A DNA stretch of 64,000 nucleotides. Origin: Haliea sp040221975. GTDB lineage: Bacteria > Pseudomonadota > Gammaproteobacteria > Pseudomonadales > Halieaceae. The first letter of the stretch is position 1. Each line of letters starts with the position of its first letter. Location of the stretch: positions 124,001-188,000 of the forward strand of contig JAVJWR010000023.1 of NCBI GenBank assembly GCA_040221975.1, read 5' to 3'. The translations under genes and the position numbers were made by a program. Below the pieces are notes generated by a model. It did no database searches and was not told the DNA's origin. It saw only the letters and a program-made list of their open reading frames with translations. Of the stretch, positions 1 through 9,411 are shown one piece after another.

Positions 1-572
1 TGGCCCTTGCGCCCCTGCTCTGCGCCGGACTGATCGGCTATCGCACCTGGCGCCTGGCGGGGGGAGCCCGGCCGCAAAGGCTGGGCATTTACGGCTTTGG
101 CGCCGCTGCCCATATCATCACCCAGGTCGCGGTCCACCACGGCCAGCAGGTGTATGCGTTTACCCGTGAAGGGGACCGCGAGGCCCAGGACTTTGCCCGC
201 AGGCTGGGGGCGGTGTGGGCGGGCAGCAGCAATACCGCGCCCCCCGAGGTGCTCGACGCGGCGATGGTGTTTGCACCCGCGGGCGAGCTCATGGTGACGG
301 CCCTGGAGCATGTTGACCGCGGCGGCACGGTGGTCAGTGGCGGTATTCACATGAGTGATATCCCGTCCTTTCCCTATCACCTGCTGTGGCAGGAACGAAC
401 CCTGACTTCCGTGGCCAACCTGACCCGGGAGGATGGGGAAGAGTTCCTGGCGCTGGCAGCCGCGATTCCGGTAAGCACCGAGGTGACCACCTACGCACTG
501 GAGGACGCCAATCAGGCCCTGGCGGATTTGCGCCAGGGCAACTTTACTGGCGCTGCAGTGCTGCTGGTTTAG
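1..572 (+). CDS. Zinc-type alcohol dehydrogenase, C-terminal part (5' end outside window)
   Basis: Medium-chain (MDR) alcohol dehydrogenase fragment, reading from base 3 to the TAG at 570-572. The visible part starts in the helix before the Rossmann fold; a glycine-rich turn (IYGFGAAAH) follows, then a typical end with 'YALEDANQALADLRQGNFTGAAVLLV'-type residues, as in families that oxidise primary alcohols with NAD. The catalytic-zinc N-terminal domain lies outside the window, so substrate cannot be judged. It converges on the HerA-like ATPase gene with only 3 bases between stop codons. Family assignment is good; specificity is unknown. Confidence 0.85.
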   Translation, partial: ALAPLLCAGLIGYRTWRLAGGARPQRLGIYGFGAAAHIITQVAVHHGQQVYAFTREGDREAQDFARRLGAVWAGSSNTAPPEVLDAAMVFAPAGELMVTALEHVDRGGTVVSGGIHMSDIPSFPYHLLWQERTLTSVANLTREDGEEFLALAAAIPVSTEVTTYALEDANQALADLRQGNFTGAAVLLV

Positions 573-575
573 GTG

Positions 576-2039
576 CTATTTCAACAGCGAGCCCAGCAGG
601 CCGCGGAACAGTTTCCTGCCCAGGCTGCTGCCGGCGGCGGAGCCGAGGCTGCGCGCCATGCTTTTGATGAAGGCTTCGCTGGTACTCTGGCGGCGGCTGG
701 TGCGTTTGTTGCCGGTCCCGGCGCGCTTTGCCAGGACCTCCTCGTCCTTCGCTGCCTGGCGGGCGGCGGTGCGTTCCAGCAGGATTTCATGAGCTGATCT
801 TGGGTCCACGGCGTCCCGGTACAGGCGCTGGTTGGGGTCGTGGGCGAGAATGGCGGCGCGTTCCCCTGCGCTGGCCGGCCCCATGCGGGAGCTGGGCGGT
901 CGCACCAGTACCCGTTGCACTGGCGAGGGCACACCCTTGTCCTGCAGAGTGGACACCAGCGCTTCGCCCACGCCCATTTCAGTGATGGCGGTAACGGTGT
1001 CCAGCTCGGGATTTTCGCGGAAAGACTGGGCCGCAATCCGCACCGCCTTCTGATCTTTCGGCGTATAGGCGCGTAGCGCGTGCTGAATGCGGTTGCCGAG
1101 CTGGGCCAGTACCGCGTCGGGGATGTCGCTGGGGCTCTGGCTGATGAAGTAGACGCCGACGCCCTTGGAGCGGATCAGGCGCACCACCTGCTCGATTTTT
1201 TCCAGCAACGCCTTGGGTACGTCGCGAAACAGCAGGTGTGCCTCGTCGAAGAAAAACACCAGGATCGGTTGCTCCGGGTCACCGAGTTCCGGCAGTTCCT
1301 CGAACAGTTCCGACAGCAGCCAGAGCAGGAAGGTGGAATATACGCGGGGGTTCTGGATCAGGGTGTCCGCCGCCAGCAGGTTGATTACCCCGCGGCCGTC
1401 GCGGGTGGTCTGCATGAAGTCCTTGAGCTCCAGCGATGGCTCGCCGAAAAAAACCCGGCCGCCTTCGCGTTCCAGCATCAGCAGGCGCCGCAGTATGGCA
1501 TTGACCGAGGCCCTGGCGACGCCAAAGCCCGGGCCCAGCTCGGCGCTGTGTTCACCCAGGTATTCGAGCGTGGTGCGCAGGTCTGCGAGGTCCACCAGCA
1601 GCAGACCCTCACTGTCGGCAAATTCGAACACCACGGTCATGACACCCTCCTGGGTGTCGTTCAAGTCCAGCAGGCGCGACAGCAGTTGCGGCCCCATTTC
1701 GGTGACGGTGGTGCGTATCGGCGTCCCCAGCTTGCCGAACAGGTCCCAGAAGGCCACCGGAAAACCGCGCTGCCGGTAGTCATCCATGCCGATGAACTGC
1801 ACCCGCTCGTCCACCTTGGGGTGGGGCGTGCCGGCCTGGCTGATGCCGGAGATGTCGCCTTTGACATCGGCCATGAACACCGGGACGCCGAGGTCGGAAA
1901 AACCTTCGGCCAGGCACTGCAGAGTGACGGTCTTGCCGGTTCCCGTCGCACCCGCGATCAGGCCGTGGCGGTTGGCGTAGCGCGGTAGCAGCGACACCTG
2001 GCCGGCGGCGTTGCCGCCGATGAGAATAGTGTCTGTCAT
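576..2039 (-). CDS. HerA-like ATPase, DUF853 (YjgR) family
   Basis: A 487-residue P-loop ATPase of the HerA/FtsK-like clade known as DUF853 or YjgR. The Walker A motif GATGTGKT lies at about residues 30-37, a Walker B-type FFFDEAHLLF near 265, and an arginine- and lysine-rich tail follows a predicted ATPase core. The cellular role of this family is not established; HerA relatives translocate DNA, but YjgR proteins are not tied to a known nuclease partner here. It begins 10 bases after the WS/DGAT stop, so the two are probably co-transcribed. Length matches the family. Confidence 0.9.
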   Translation of the reverse strand: MTDTILIGGNAAGQVSLLPRYANRHGLIAGATGTGKTVTLQCLAEGFSDLGVPVFMADVKGDISGISQAGTPHPKVDERVQFIGMDDYRQRGFPVAFWDLFGKLGTPIRTTVTEMGPQLLSRLLDLNDTQEGVMTVVFEFADSEGLLLVDLADLRTTLEYLGEHSAELGPGFGVARASVNAILRRLLMLEREGGRVFFGEPSLELKDFMQTTRDGRGVINLLAADTLIQNPRVYSTFLLWLLSELFEELPELGDPEQPILVFFFDEAHLLFRDVPKALLEKIEQVVRLIRSKGVGVYFISQSPSDIPDAVLAQLGNRIQHALRAYTPKDQKAVRIAAQSFRENPELDTVTAITEMGVGEALVSTLQDKGVPSPVQRVLVRPPSSRMGPASAGERAAILAHDPNQRLYRDAVDPRSAHEILLERTAARQAAKDEEVLAKRAGTGNKRTSRRQSTSEAFIKSMARSLGSAAGSSLGRKLFRGLLGSLLK

Positions 2040-2049
2040 CGCGGGAATG

Positions 2050-3657
2050 CTATCTCTTTCCGGGGCCGGCAGCGGCCAGCTTTGGTTTTACTGCGGCGGT
2101 GGCTTTCTTGCGTACCCCGGGGGCCTTTGTCCCGGCTTGAGCCGCGGCTTTTGTCTTGCCCCTTGCGGTGGTTTTGCGCGCGGTCGTTTTCGCCCTGGCG
2201 GCAGCAGGTGCCTTGCGCCGTCGAACCACCTTTTTGGCCGGACCCGCACGCCGCAGCCCCGCGAGTTCCTCCAGTTCCTGCAGGGCGTCCTCCAGGTAAT
2301 CAATGATGCGCTGCACCTGGGGTACGGAGCGGCGGCAGGCGACAATCCCGAAGTCCAGCTGCTTGCGGTAACTGACCAGGGTGATGTTCATGGCGAAGCC
2401 ATCGAACACAATGGAGGCCGGGTACATGCCCTCGAGGCTGGCACCGTTCCAGTACAGCTGTTCCCGCGGCCCCGGGACATTGGAGATCACGGTGCTGAAG
2501 GCGGGGAAATGGCCCGCCAGCCCCAGTATCGAACTCAACAGGGCCGGGACCTGGGTCACCTGCATGAACAGGCTGGCCTCGCGGGCGGTCATGTTCCTGA
2601 GCAGGTCCTTGCCCGCTGCCATGGAAGCCTGAATCTTGCGCAGACGCTGTTCCGGGTCGAAGATGTCGGTTGCCAGGTCGGCGGTGATGAACCCCACTGC
2701 GTTGGACGAATCCAGGTCGGTTTCCTCGCGCAGGGAAACCGGCGCCATGGCCTTCAGCGAATGGGTCGGGCGCTCATTCTGGCTGGCGAGGTAGCGTCGC
2801 AGCGCGCCCGAGCACATGGCCAGGACAATATCGTTGACCGTGGCAGCGGTTGCCTTGCACACCTCTCGCACCCGCCCAAAGTCGAAGGACTGGGCAACGA
2901 AGCGTCGCGCGCCGGTAACATTGGTGTTGATGGAGGTGTGCGGCACCTGGTGCCAGGGGACGGAGAGATTGCCGCTGCGGCCGAAAAATGCGCCCCCGAA
3001 CTGGCGGAAGGCACTGACCAGGTTGGCGGTGGTGTCGTATTGCTGGCGCAGCACTTCCATCACGTTCTTGAGTTCCTTGCCCCGGGGTTCCACCCGCGGC
3101 GCCTTTGCGCCCAGCTGCCGTTTTTTGTAGGCCTCGTAGGTGGCGAAAGACAGGGGCGAGTGTTTTGCCCTGGTGCGAGGGTCCCGCGAATACATGGCGT
3201 TGACCATGTGCATGGCCGAGACGCCATCCACTGCCGCGTGATGCATCTTGCTGTACAGCGCGAACTGGTTGTCCTGCAGGCCCTCGATCAGGTGAATCTC
3301 CCACAGCGGTCGATTGCGGTCGAGCAGGGTGCTGTGCAGGCGCGACACCAGCATGAACAATTCCCGGTACCTGCCCGGCTGGGGCAGCGCGGAGTGGCGG
3401 ACGTGATAGTCGATCTCCAGGTGACTGTCCTGTTCCCAGTACAGCCGCAGCGGTCCTGCCCGGCCGGTGGTCACATATTCGCCAAAGGGTCGCCGGTACT
3501 CTTCCTGCACGCGCAGTGCCGCGAGTACCTCCTGCAGGAACTGGCGCTGGTCCACCCCCTTGGGGAAGTTGAACAGGTGTAGCCCGCCCACATGCATGGG
3601 GGTCTCGCGCTTTTCCATCATCAGGAAGCCGGCGTCTGCGAGGTTGACTGGACGCAT
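2050..3657 (-). CDS. Wax ester synthase/diacylglycerol acyltransferase (WS/DGAT)
   Basis: Bifunctional acyltransferase that uses acyl-CoA to esterify fatty alcohols or diacylglycerol, making wax esters or triacylglycerol. The catalytic motif HHAAVDG is at residues 139-145, the N-terminal 'MHVGGLHLF' block is typical, and the condensation-domain fold continues to about residue 465. The protein then carries an unusual tail (about 469-535) made almost only of Ala, Lys, Arg, Thr and Pro, resembling histone H1-like or AlgP-like tails. An AGGA ribosome site precedes the ATG by 10 bases. CorA lies 80 bases upstream on the same strand. The enzyme call is firm; the tail's role is unknown. Confidence 0.92.
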   Translation of the reverse strand: MRPVNLADAGFLMMEKRETPMHVGGLHLFNFPKGVDQRQFLQEVLAALRVQEEYRRPFGEYVTTGRAGPLRLYWEQDSHLEIDYHVRHSALPQPGRYRELFMLVSRLHSTLLDRNRPLWEIHLIEGLQDNQFALYSKMHHAAVDGVSAMHMVNAMYSRDPRTRAKHSPLSFATYEAYKKRQLGAKAPRVEPRGKELKNVMEVLRQQYDTTANLVSAFRQFGGAFFGRSGNLSVPWHQVPHTSINTNVTGARRFVAQSFDFGRVREVCKATAATVNDIVLAMCSGALRRYLASQNERPTHSLKAMAPVSLREETDLDSSNAVGFITADLATDIFDPEQRLRKIQASMAAGKDLLRNMTAREASLFMQVTQVPALLSSILGLAGHFPAFSTVISNVPGPREQLYWNGASLEGMYPASIVFDGFAMNITLVSYRKQLDFGIVACRRSVPQVQRIIDYLEDALQELEELAGLRRAGPAKKVVRRRKAPAAARAKTTARKTTARGKTKAAAQAGTKAPGVRKKATAAVKPKLAAAGPGKR

Positions 3658-3737
3658 TATTATTGAATCCTGTTATTGTAAATTCACCGCAACAATAGAC
3701 CTTACAACCCTGCGAGGGAAGCCCCGGCGGATCTATT

Positions 3738-4706
3738 CTACAGCCAGCGGATTTTCCTGAACAGGAGCAACATGCCAATGACCAGGAAAAGCATGACGCC
3801 AAGCACCGCAAAGTAGCCGTAGTGCCATTGCAGTTCGGGAATGTACTGGAAGTTCATGCCATACAGTCCGGCGATGAAAGTGATGGGGATGAAAACCGCG
3901 GTGATGATGGTCAGGATCTTGATCGTGTTGTTCAGGTGGTGCGAGGTGATGGAAATATGGCTTTCCACCAGGTCGCCACAGATTTCATAGTACATGTGGC
4001 ACAAGGTATAGAGCCGTTCGCAGCGGTCGTAGAGGTCCCGGCGGACGTGGTGGGTGTGGTCCTTGCCAGAACCCAGGTGCGCGGTGCCCCCATGCAGGAT
4101 CTGCTCCGCCAGTGCCCGGTGGTAGCTGAAGACCCGGAGCAACTTGCGCAGGCGGGAGCGGTAGACCACCAGCTCCTTCATCACAGTATCGGTCTCGTCG
4201 GCGAGCAGTGCATCTTCCAGCCCCGCCAGGGTGTCCTCGAATTCCATCAGCTTTTCGAGATAGCGGCCACCGACGTAGTGCAGGATGCGCATGGCCAGGA
4301 TGTTGGGAGTTTTCAGGAGCTTTTGCTCCTGCTCGCTGTCCCAGAAATGGCCTACGCTCACTGCATGCCCGGGATGCGCGGTGATCAGCAGTCGTTCACT
4401 GATCCACATGCCGACCGGCATGGGCTGCAGGCTCAGTTCCTCGTCCATGCCGCTCATGCCGCGAAACAGGATGAAGGTATCGTGATCAAATTCCTCGACC
4501 TTGGGCGGGTGACGCAGCCGCGAGCAATCCGCGATGGCCAGGCGGTCGCACTTCAGGGACACCAGCAGCTCCTGGATCTCCGCTGTGAGCTCCCCCTCGA
4601 TGTCCAGCCATAGTATGCTGTCGCCTTGTTCTCGCCACTGATCGATCAGGCCCGCATCACCGTGCCGGTACTGCCCCTGCGCCGAGAGCAATTTGGTCCT
4701 GATCAT
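3738..4706 (-). CDS. corA: CorA/ZntB-family divalent cation transporter
   Basis: A 322-residue inner-membrane channel of the CorA superfamily for Mg2+ or related divalent cations. The long N-terminal cytoplasmic domain is followed by two C-terminal membrane helices, with the signature YGMN at the end of the first one (near residue 279) and a short basic C-terminus (FRKIRWL). It faces the MscS gene across about 30 bases, so the two probably share a divergent promoter region. The GMN loop fits CorA or ZntB; sequence alone does not decide between Mg, Zn or Co transport. Confidence 0.9.
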   Translation of the reverse strand: MIRTKLLSAQGQYRHGDAGLIDQWREQGDSILWLDIEGELTAEIQELLVSLKCDRLAIADCSRLRHPPKVEEFDHDTFILFRGMSGMDEELSLQPMPVGMWISERLLITAHPGHAVSVGHFWDSEQEQKLLKTPNILAMRILHYVGGRYLEKLMEFEDTLAGLEDALLADETDTVMKELVVYRSRLRKLLRVFSYHRALAEQILHGGTAHLGSGKDHTHHVRRDLYDRCERLYTLCHMYYEICGDLVESHISITSHHLNNTIKILTIITAVFIPITFIAGLYGMNFQYIPELQWHYGYFAVLGVMLFLVIGMLLLFRKIRWL

Positions 4707-4735
4707 CTGCCGCAGTCTCCCCGGGGAATTTTTAC

Positions 4736-5617
4736 ATGGAACAGCTTAACCGAATCCTGCAGACGCCTCTAATCGTTTTCGGCGACATCAGCATCAGTCT
4801 GGTACAGATCTTCACGGTTCTGGCTTTTCTCGTGATCGGGGTGATGCTGGTGCTGTGGTCAAGCAGTTTTTTGCGCCGTCGACTGGGCAAACGCGGCGTC
4901 GATGTCAATGTCGTGCAGCTGGTCTCGCGCGCCTGGCTGATCCTCGGCCTGGTGATTGTCGTCATCTCCACCCTGGATCTGCTGAGTGTGCCCCTGGCGG
5001 CTTTTGCCTTTGTTTCGGGTGCGGTCGCCATCGGTTTTGGTTTTGGCGCACAGAACATCATCAACAACTTCATCAGCGGCTGGATATTGATGTGGGAGCG
5101 GCCGATCAAGATTGGGGATTTTCTCGAGCTTGGGGAGGTGCGCGGTACCGTCGAGTCCATCGACACCCGCTCCACCCGCATCCGCCGCGTCGACGGTGTA
5201 CACCTGCTGATTCCCAATAGCCAGCTGCTGGAGACCACGGTCACCAACTGGACCCTGGTGGATGATCTGGTACGCACGGCTATCCGCGTCGGCGTGGCCT
5301 ATGGCTCGGATGTGCGCCTGACCGAGTCACTCATGTACCGCGCAGCGAAGGAGCACCCGGACGTTCTGGAGACACCTCCGACGCTGGTGATCTTCGACAA
5401 CTTTGGCGACAGTTCACTGGAATTCGAGCTCAATGTCTGGCTGCACTCGACAGCCGAGCGCGGCCTGAGATTGATCCGCAGTGACCTGAGATTCAGCATC
5501 GACGAGCTGTTCCGCGAGCACGGTATCGTGATTGCGTTCCCGCAGCGGGATGTGCACCTGGACGGACAGCTGCGTATCGTCCGGGACCGGGGGGTCACCG
5601 CAGGTCAGTCAGACTGA
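4736..5617 (+). CDS. Small-conductance mechanosensitive channel (MscS family)
   Basis: A 293-residue MscS-type channel that releases solutes on hypo-osmotic shock. Hydrophobic helices cover residues 15-40, 60-80 and 85-110; the third is the pore-lining, Gly/Ala-rich helix (AIGFGFGAQNIINNFISG), followed by the beta domain (ERPIKIGDFLEL) and the 'IPNSQLLETTVTNW' segment typical of MscS. A GGGGAA site 7 bases before the ATG supports this start. The 3' end overlaps the convergent DUF3365 gene by 23 bases. There is no large periplasmic extension, so it is a short MscS rather than MscK. Confidence 0.93.
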   Translation: MEQLNRILQTPLIVFGDISISLVQIFTVLAFLVIGVMLVLWSSSFLRRRLGKRGVDVNVVQLVSRAWLILGLVIVVISTLDLLSVPLAAFAFVSGAVAIGFGFGAQNIINNFISGWILMWERPIKIGDFLELGEVRGTVESIDTRSTRIRRVDGVHLLIPNSQLLETTVTNWTLVDDLVRTAIRVGVAYGSDVRLTESLMYRAAKEHPDVLETPPTLVIFDNFGDSSLEFELNVWLHSTAERGLRLIRSDLRFSIDELFREHGIVIAFPQRDVHLDGQLRIVRDRGVTAGQSD

Positions 5618-6161
5618 TTGCGCCGCGTACCTCGCCGAGGCTGTATCCTGTGGCCCTGTCTTCAGGGTAGTACTCGGCAATAGCCTGCTGGACCGGTTCC
5701 GACAGGTCGGTGCCGTGGCACATCAGGCAGACCGGCTCGACGCCCTGGGCCTGCATGTAGCGGTACCGGCCCTCGACCTTGCGCCCGTAATCAAGCGTCT
5801 GGGCCGGAGTGCCCGCCGCCTGCTGCGCACTGAGGCGCTCAAGCACCTCCCGCTCCCAGGCGTCGGGTATTGCCCGCTCCGTGTTGCGTGGTTGCAGGCT
5901 CACCCGGCGCACGCTCCAGCCGGAACTGGCGCTGAGCTCATCCATCAGGGCCGGGGCAATGTTGGCGCAGACAGCGGTGGCCTGACCGGGGCCGCCTTCG
6001 GCAATGGCCTGTTGCAGCTGCGGTTTGAGTTGCCCCACGAACTGCTGTACCAGTGCCTTCGCCTCGGCTTCCACGGCAGCGATATCGCGTCCGGTATCCC
6101 GCGGCTCGGCACAGGCCAGGGTGGTTGTGACCGTCAGTGCGATCGCCAGTACTCTGTACAT
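5595..6161 (-). CDS. DUF3365 (Tll0287-like) haem-binding protein, exported
   Basis: A 188-residue protein with an N-terminal export signal (MYRVLAIALTVTTTLACA) and the single c-type haem motif CLMCH near residue 150. This matches the DUF3365 / c-Tll0287-like family, PAS-like folds that hold a covalently attached haem in the periplasm and are suspected redox or gas sensors. I start at the ATG at 6161, because the open frame further upstream encodes no recognisable protein and the signal peptide begins here. Haem attachment would require the Ccm system found at the other end of this window. Confidence 0.82.
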   Translation of the reverse strand: MYRVLAIALTVTTTLACAEPRDTGRDIAAVEAEAKALVQQFVGQLKPQLQQAIAEGGPGQATAVCANIAPALMDELSASSGWSVRRVSLQPRNTERAIPDAWEREVLERLSAQQAAGTPAQTLDYGRKVEGRYRYMQAQGVEPVCLMCHGTDLSEPVQQAIAEYYPEDRATGYSLGEVRGAISLTDLR

Positions 6162-6298
6162 GATGTCATCCTTTCGACGCGTTGGCGCCAGTATAGCCAC
6201 CAGGCAGGCCGTGACCATGATCTGGCGCAAGTCTTTCTCCCGCAACTGTTGATCAAGTGCACTATACTGCGGCCATGGGTGGCGGAATGCACAGTGTA

Positions 6299-7663
6299 AT
6301 GACCAAATTGTCCTGCGGCTGGCTGCTGTTGCTGCTGGTGCTGGCCTGGCCGGCGCGGGCAGAGGTGTGGACGGTTGATATCGAGGGCGCAATAGGTCCC
6401 GCCAGCGCTGACCACATGCTGCGCTCGCTGGACAAGGCGGTTGGTGCGGGCGCCACAGCGGTGGTTCTGCGGATCGACACGCCCGGTGGCCTGGATACCG
6501 CAATGCGCGACATGATCAAGGTCATTCTGGCGTCACCGGTCCCGGTGATCGCGCATGTTGCCCCCAGCGGCGCGCGCGCCGCCAGCGCCGGTACCTACCT
6601 GCTTTACGCCAGCCACATTGCCGCCATGGCCCCAGGCACCAACCTCGGCGCCGCTACGCCGGTGCAGATCGGGGGAACACCCAGCCTGCCAGGCATGCCC
6701 GGTCCCGGGGAGGGAACGGATGAGTCGCCGGAGGGCGACGGTCGGTCGGAACCGGCCGCAGGCAGTGCCATGGCGCGCAAGATCGTCAATGATGCCGTGG
6801 CCTATATCCGCAGTCTGGCCCAGCTCCGCGGGCGCAACGGCGACTGGGCGGAACAGGCAGTGCGCGAGGGCGTCAGCCTTTCGGCTGATGATGCCCTGGA
6901 AGCGGGGGTGATCGACCTGGTGGCGGCTGGCACCACGGAGCTGCTGGCGCAGCTCGATGGGAGGCAGGTCACCGTTGGCGAGACAACGGTCACCCTGCGC
7001 ACGGCGGGCGTTCCCGTGGTGCACCAGCCGCTGGACTGGCGCAGCGAGTTCCTCTCGGTGATCACCAACCCCAACATTGCCTATATCCTGCTGCTGGTCG
7101 GTATCTATGGCCTGGTGATCGAGTTCTACAATCCCGGCATCGGCCTGCCCGGCATTGTCGGCGCAATCAGCCTGCTGGTCGCCCTGTATGCCCTGCAGAT
7201 GCTGCCCATCAGCTACGCCGGTGTGGGTCTTATCCTGTTGGGCATCGCCCTGATGGCGGCGGAGGCCCTGGCCCCCAGTTTTGGCATCCTTGGGCTGGGC
7301 GGTGTGGCGGCTTTCGTCACCGGTTCGGTGATGCTCATGGATACCAACCTGCCGGCCTTCCAGCTGGCCATGCCGATGATTGTCGCGGTGACCGTCTTCA
7401 GTGCCGGTCTGCTGGTCTTTGCCCTGGGCATGATCCTGCGGGCACGCAAGCGGGCGGTGGTGTCCGGTGTCGAGCATCTGCTGGGCGCCACGACCACAGT
7501 CAGTCGGGTAGAAGGCCGGGACGCCTGGGTCTGGCTGGACGGCGAGATCTGGCACGCGCGCAGCGACGAACCGCTGGCGGCCAACGACCCGGTCACAGTA
7601 ACCGCAATCGACGGTCTTACCGCCGTCGTGCGCAAACAGGCGGTCGCAACCGCCAGGGAGTAG
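6299..7663 (+). CDS. nfeD: NfeD-family membrane serine protease (ClpP-like)
   Basis: Long-form NfeD, 454 residues: signal peptide (to about residue 21), ClpP-class protease domain, membrane helices from about 250 to 380, then a C-terminal OB-fold soluble domain. The likely catalytic serine is S96 in the ASAG segment and the lysine lies in 'ARKIVNDA', as in archaeal 1510-N protease. The ATG at 6299 has a GGTGGCGGA ribosome site about 11 bases upstream; ATGs at 6257 and 6287 do not. Its TAG abuts the slipin ATG. NfeD-slipin pairs are a conserved unit; the protease is thought to process stomatin-like partners. Confidence 0.92.
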   Translation: MTKLSCGWLLLLLVLAWPARAEVWTVDIEGAIGPASADHMLRSLDKAVGAGATAVVLRIDTPGGLDTAMRDMIKVILASPVPVIAHVAPSGARAASAGTYLLYASHIAAMAPGTNLGAATPVQIGGTPSLPGMPGPGEGTDESPEGDGRSEPAAGSAMARKIVNDAVAYIRSLAQLRGRNGDWAEQAVREGVSLSADDALEAGVIDLVAAGTTELLAQLDGRQVTVGETTVTLRTAGVPVVHQPLDWRSEFLSVITNPNIAYILLLVGIYGLVIEFYNPGIGLPGIVGAISLLVALYALQMLPISYAGVGLILLGIALMAAEALAPSFGILGLGGVAAFVTGSVMLMDTNLPAFQLAMPMIVAVTVFSAGLLVFALGMILRARKRAVVSGVEHLLGATTTVSRVEGRDAWVWLDGEIWHARSDEPLAANDPVTVTAIDGLTAVVRKQAVATARE

Positions 7664-8413
7664 ATGAGAATGTTCGAGCTGCAAACGTTTGGCGGTGTCC
7701 TGCTGGTGCTGGTTATCGCCCTGTTGCTGTCCATGTTCCGGGTGCTGCGGGAGTATGAGCGCGGTGTGATTTTCATGCTCGGTCGTTTCTACCGGGTCAA
7801 GGGGCCGGGTCTGATCATCATCATCCCCGTGCTGCAGCAGATGGTGCGGGTGGACTTGCGTACCCTGGTGATGGATGTGCCGACCCAGGACGTTATCTCC
7901 CGGGACAATGTCTCGGTGCAGGTCAACGCCGTTATCTACTTCCGCGTGATTGATCCCGAGCGGGCGATCATCCAGGTCGAGAACTACCTGGAGGCCACCA
8001 GCCAGCTGTCCCAGACCACCCTGCGCTCGGTACTGGGTCAGCACGATCTCGATGACATGCTGGCCGAGCGCGATCGCCTCAACGACGATATCCAGGACAT
8101 TCTCGACAAGCAGACCGAAGCCTGGGGTATCAAGGTCGCCAATGTGGAGATCAAGCACGTAGACCTGAACGAGTCCATGGTGCGCGCGATCGCCAAGCAG
8201 GCAGAGGCCGAACGCGAGCGTCGCGCCAAGGTCATCCACGCCATGGGTGAATCCGAGGCGGCGGAAAAACTGGCGGAAGCGGCCAAGATGCTGGCTACCG
8301 AAGAGTCCGCGATCCAGCTGCGCTATTTGCAGACTCTGGTGGAAATTGCCGGCGACAAGAGTTCCACCATCGTCTTCCCCTTGCCGGTGGATATCATGAA
8401 AAAGTTCACCTGA
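7664..8413 (+). CDS. Slipin, SPFH/band 7 (stomatin-like) membrane scaffold
   Basis: A 249-residue stomatin-like protein: one N-terminal membrane segment (residues 5-25), then a band 7/SPFH domain with the characteristic 'EYERGVIFMLGRF' and 'VMDVPTQDVISRDNV' stretches, and a C-terminal coiled coil rich in Ala and Glu (KQAEAERERRAKV). SPFH proteins oligomerise in membrane microdomains. It starts immediately after the NfeD stop, and is presumably the substrate or partner of that protease. An ATG two codons downstream (7670) could also serve. Confidence 0.93.
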   Translation: MRMFELQTFGGVLLVLVIALLLSMFRVLREYERGVIFMLGRFYRVKGPGLIIIIPVLQQMVRVDLRTLVMDVPTQDVISRDNVSVQVNAVIYFRVIDPERAIIQVENYLEATSQLSQTTLRSVLGQHDLDDMLAERDRLNDDIQDILDKQTEAWGIKVANVEIKHVDLNESMVRAIAKQAEAERERRAKVIHAMGESEAAEKLAEAAKMLATEESAIQLRYLQTLVEIAGDKSSTIVFPLPVDIMKKFT

Positions 8414-8430
8414 GCGTGACGAGAGACTCT

Positions 8431-9411
8431 ATGCAGTGTATTGAAATCAGCCAGCCCGGAGGCCCCGAGGTGCTCACCCTGGTGGAGCGCGAGGCGCCCG
8501 GCGCGGGCGCTGGAGAGCTCTTGATCGAAGTGGTTGCCGCCGGGGTCAACCGGCCCGATGTCATGCAGCGCCGCGGCCTGTACCCGGCTCCTCCCGGCGC
8601 CTCGGATCTGCCGGGGCTGGAAGTTGCAGGTGTCGTGGCGGCAGTGGGCGCAGGCGTCTCCGGCTGGCAGGTCGGCGACCGGGTCTGCGCCCTGACCAGC
8701 GGTGGGGGCTACGCCGAGTACGTTACCGCGCCCGCGGGCCAATGCCTGCCAGTACCGGATAATCTGGACCTGGTGGCGGCCGCGGGCCTGCCGGAAACCT
8801 GCTTTACGGTCTGGACCAATGTGTTTGATCGCGGTCGCCTGCAGCCAGGGGAAAGCCTGCTGGTGCACGGCGGCAGTTCAGGTATCGGCACCACGGCCAT
8901 TCAGATCGCCTCCGCGCTGGGGGCCACGGTCTACGCCACCGCTGGCAGCGAGGCGAAGTGCACGGCCTGCGTGGAGTTGGGCGCATCCCGTGCAGTCAAC
9001 TACAGGGAGGAGGATTTCCGCGAGGTGCTCGATGCGGTTACCGGGGGCGCCGGCGTGGACGTTATCCTGGACATGGTGGGCGGCGACTATATCAACCGCA
9101 ATATCCAACTCGCGGCCGTCGACGGCCGGATTGTCAACATCGCCTATCAGGGCGGGTTCGAGGCCACGATCAATTTTGTGCCGGTGTTGCTGAAACGCCT
9201 GACCCTGACGGCGTCAACCCTGCGGCCGCAGTCGGCAGAGGCCAAGGCGGCGATTGCGGCCAGCCTGCGCGAGCGGGTTTGGCCACTGCTGCAACAGGGC
9301 AGCTTCAAACCCGTGATTGCCGCCACTTTCCCTTTGACGGAGGCGAGTGCGGCCCATGAACTGATGGAGAGCAGCCGCCATATCGGCAAGATTATCCTCC
9401 AGGTTCAATAG
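8431..9411 (+). CDS. NAD(P)H quinone oxidoreductase, PIG3-type MDR
   Basis: A 326-residue zinc-independent medium-chain reductase: GroES-like N-terminal domain (ISQPGGPEVL), a Rossmann fold with GGSSGIGTTAIQIA, and a C-terminal 'ESSRHIGKIIL' typical of the PIG3/quinone oxidoreductase subgroup. It likely uses NADPH to reduce quinones or enals. The ATG at 8431 has a GAGAG site just upstream; the GTG at 8416 lies within three bases of the slipin stop and would add five residues. Possibly the last gene of the nfeD-slipin unit. Its 3' end overlaps the next convergent gene by 20 bases. Confidence 0.9.
   Translation: MQCIEISQPGGPEVLTLVEREAPGAGAGELLIEVVAAGVNRPDVMQRRGLYPAPPGASDLPGLEVAGVVAAVGAGVSGWQVGDRVCALTSGGGYAEYVTAPAGQCLPVPDNLDLVAAAGLPETCFTVWTNVFDRGRLQPGESLLVHGGSSGIGTTAIQIASALGATVYATAGSEAKCTACVELGASRAVNYREEDFREVLDAVTGGAGVDVILDMVGGDYINRNIQLAAVDGRIVNIAYQGGFEATINFVPVLLKRLTLTASTLRPQSAEAKAAIAASLRERVWPLLQQGSFKPVIAATFPLTEASAAHELMESSRHIGKIILQVQ

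Noticed and set aside
6533..8239. 568-codon open frame opposite nfeD and the slipin
   Set aside because: Spans two genes on the other strand, both well supported; typical high-GC antisense frame.
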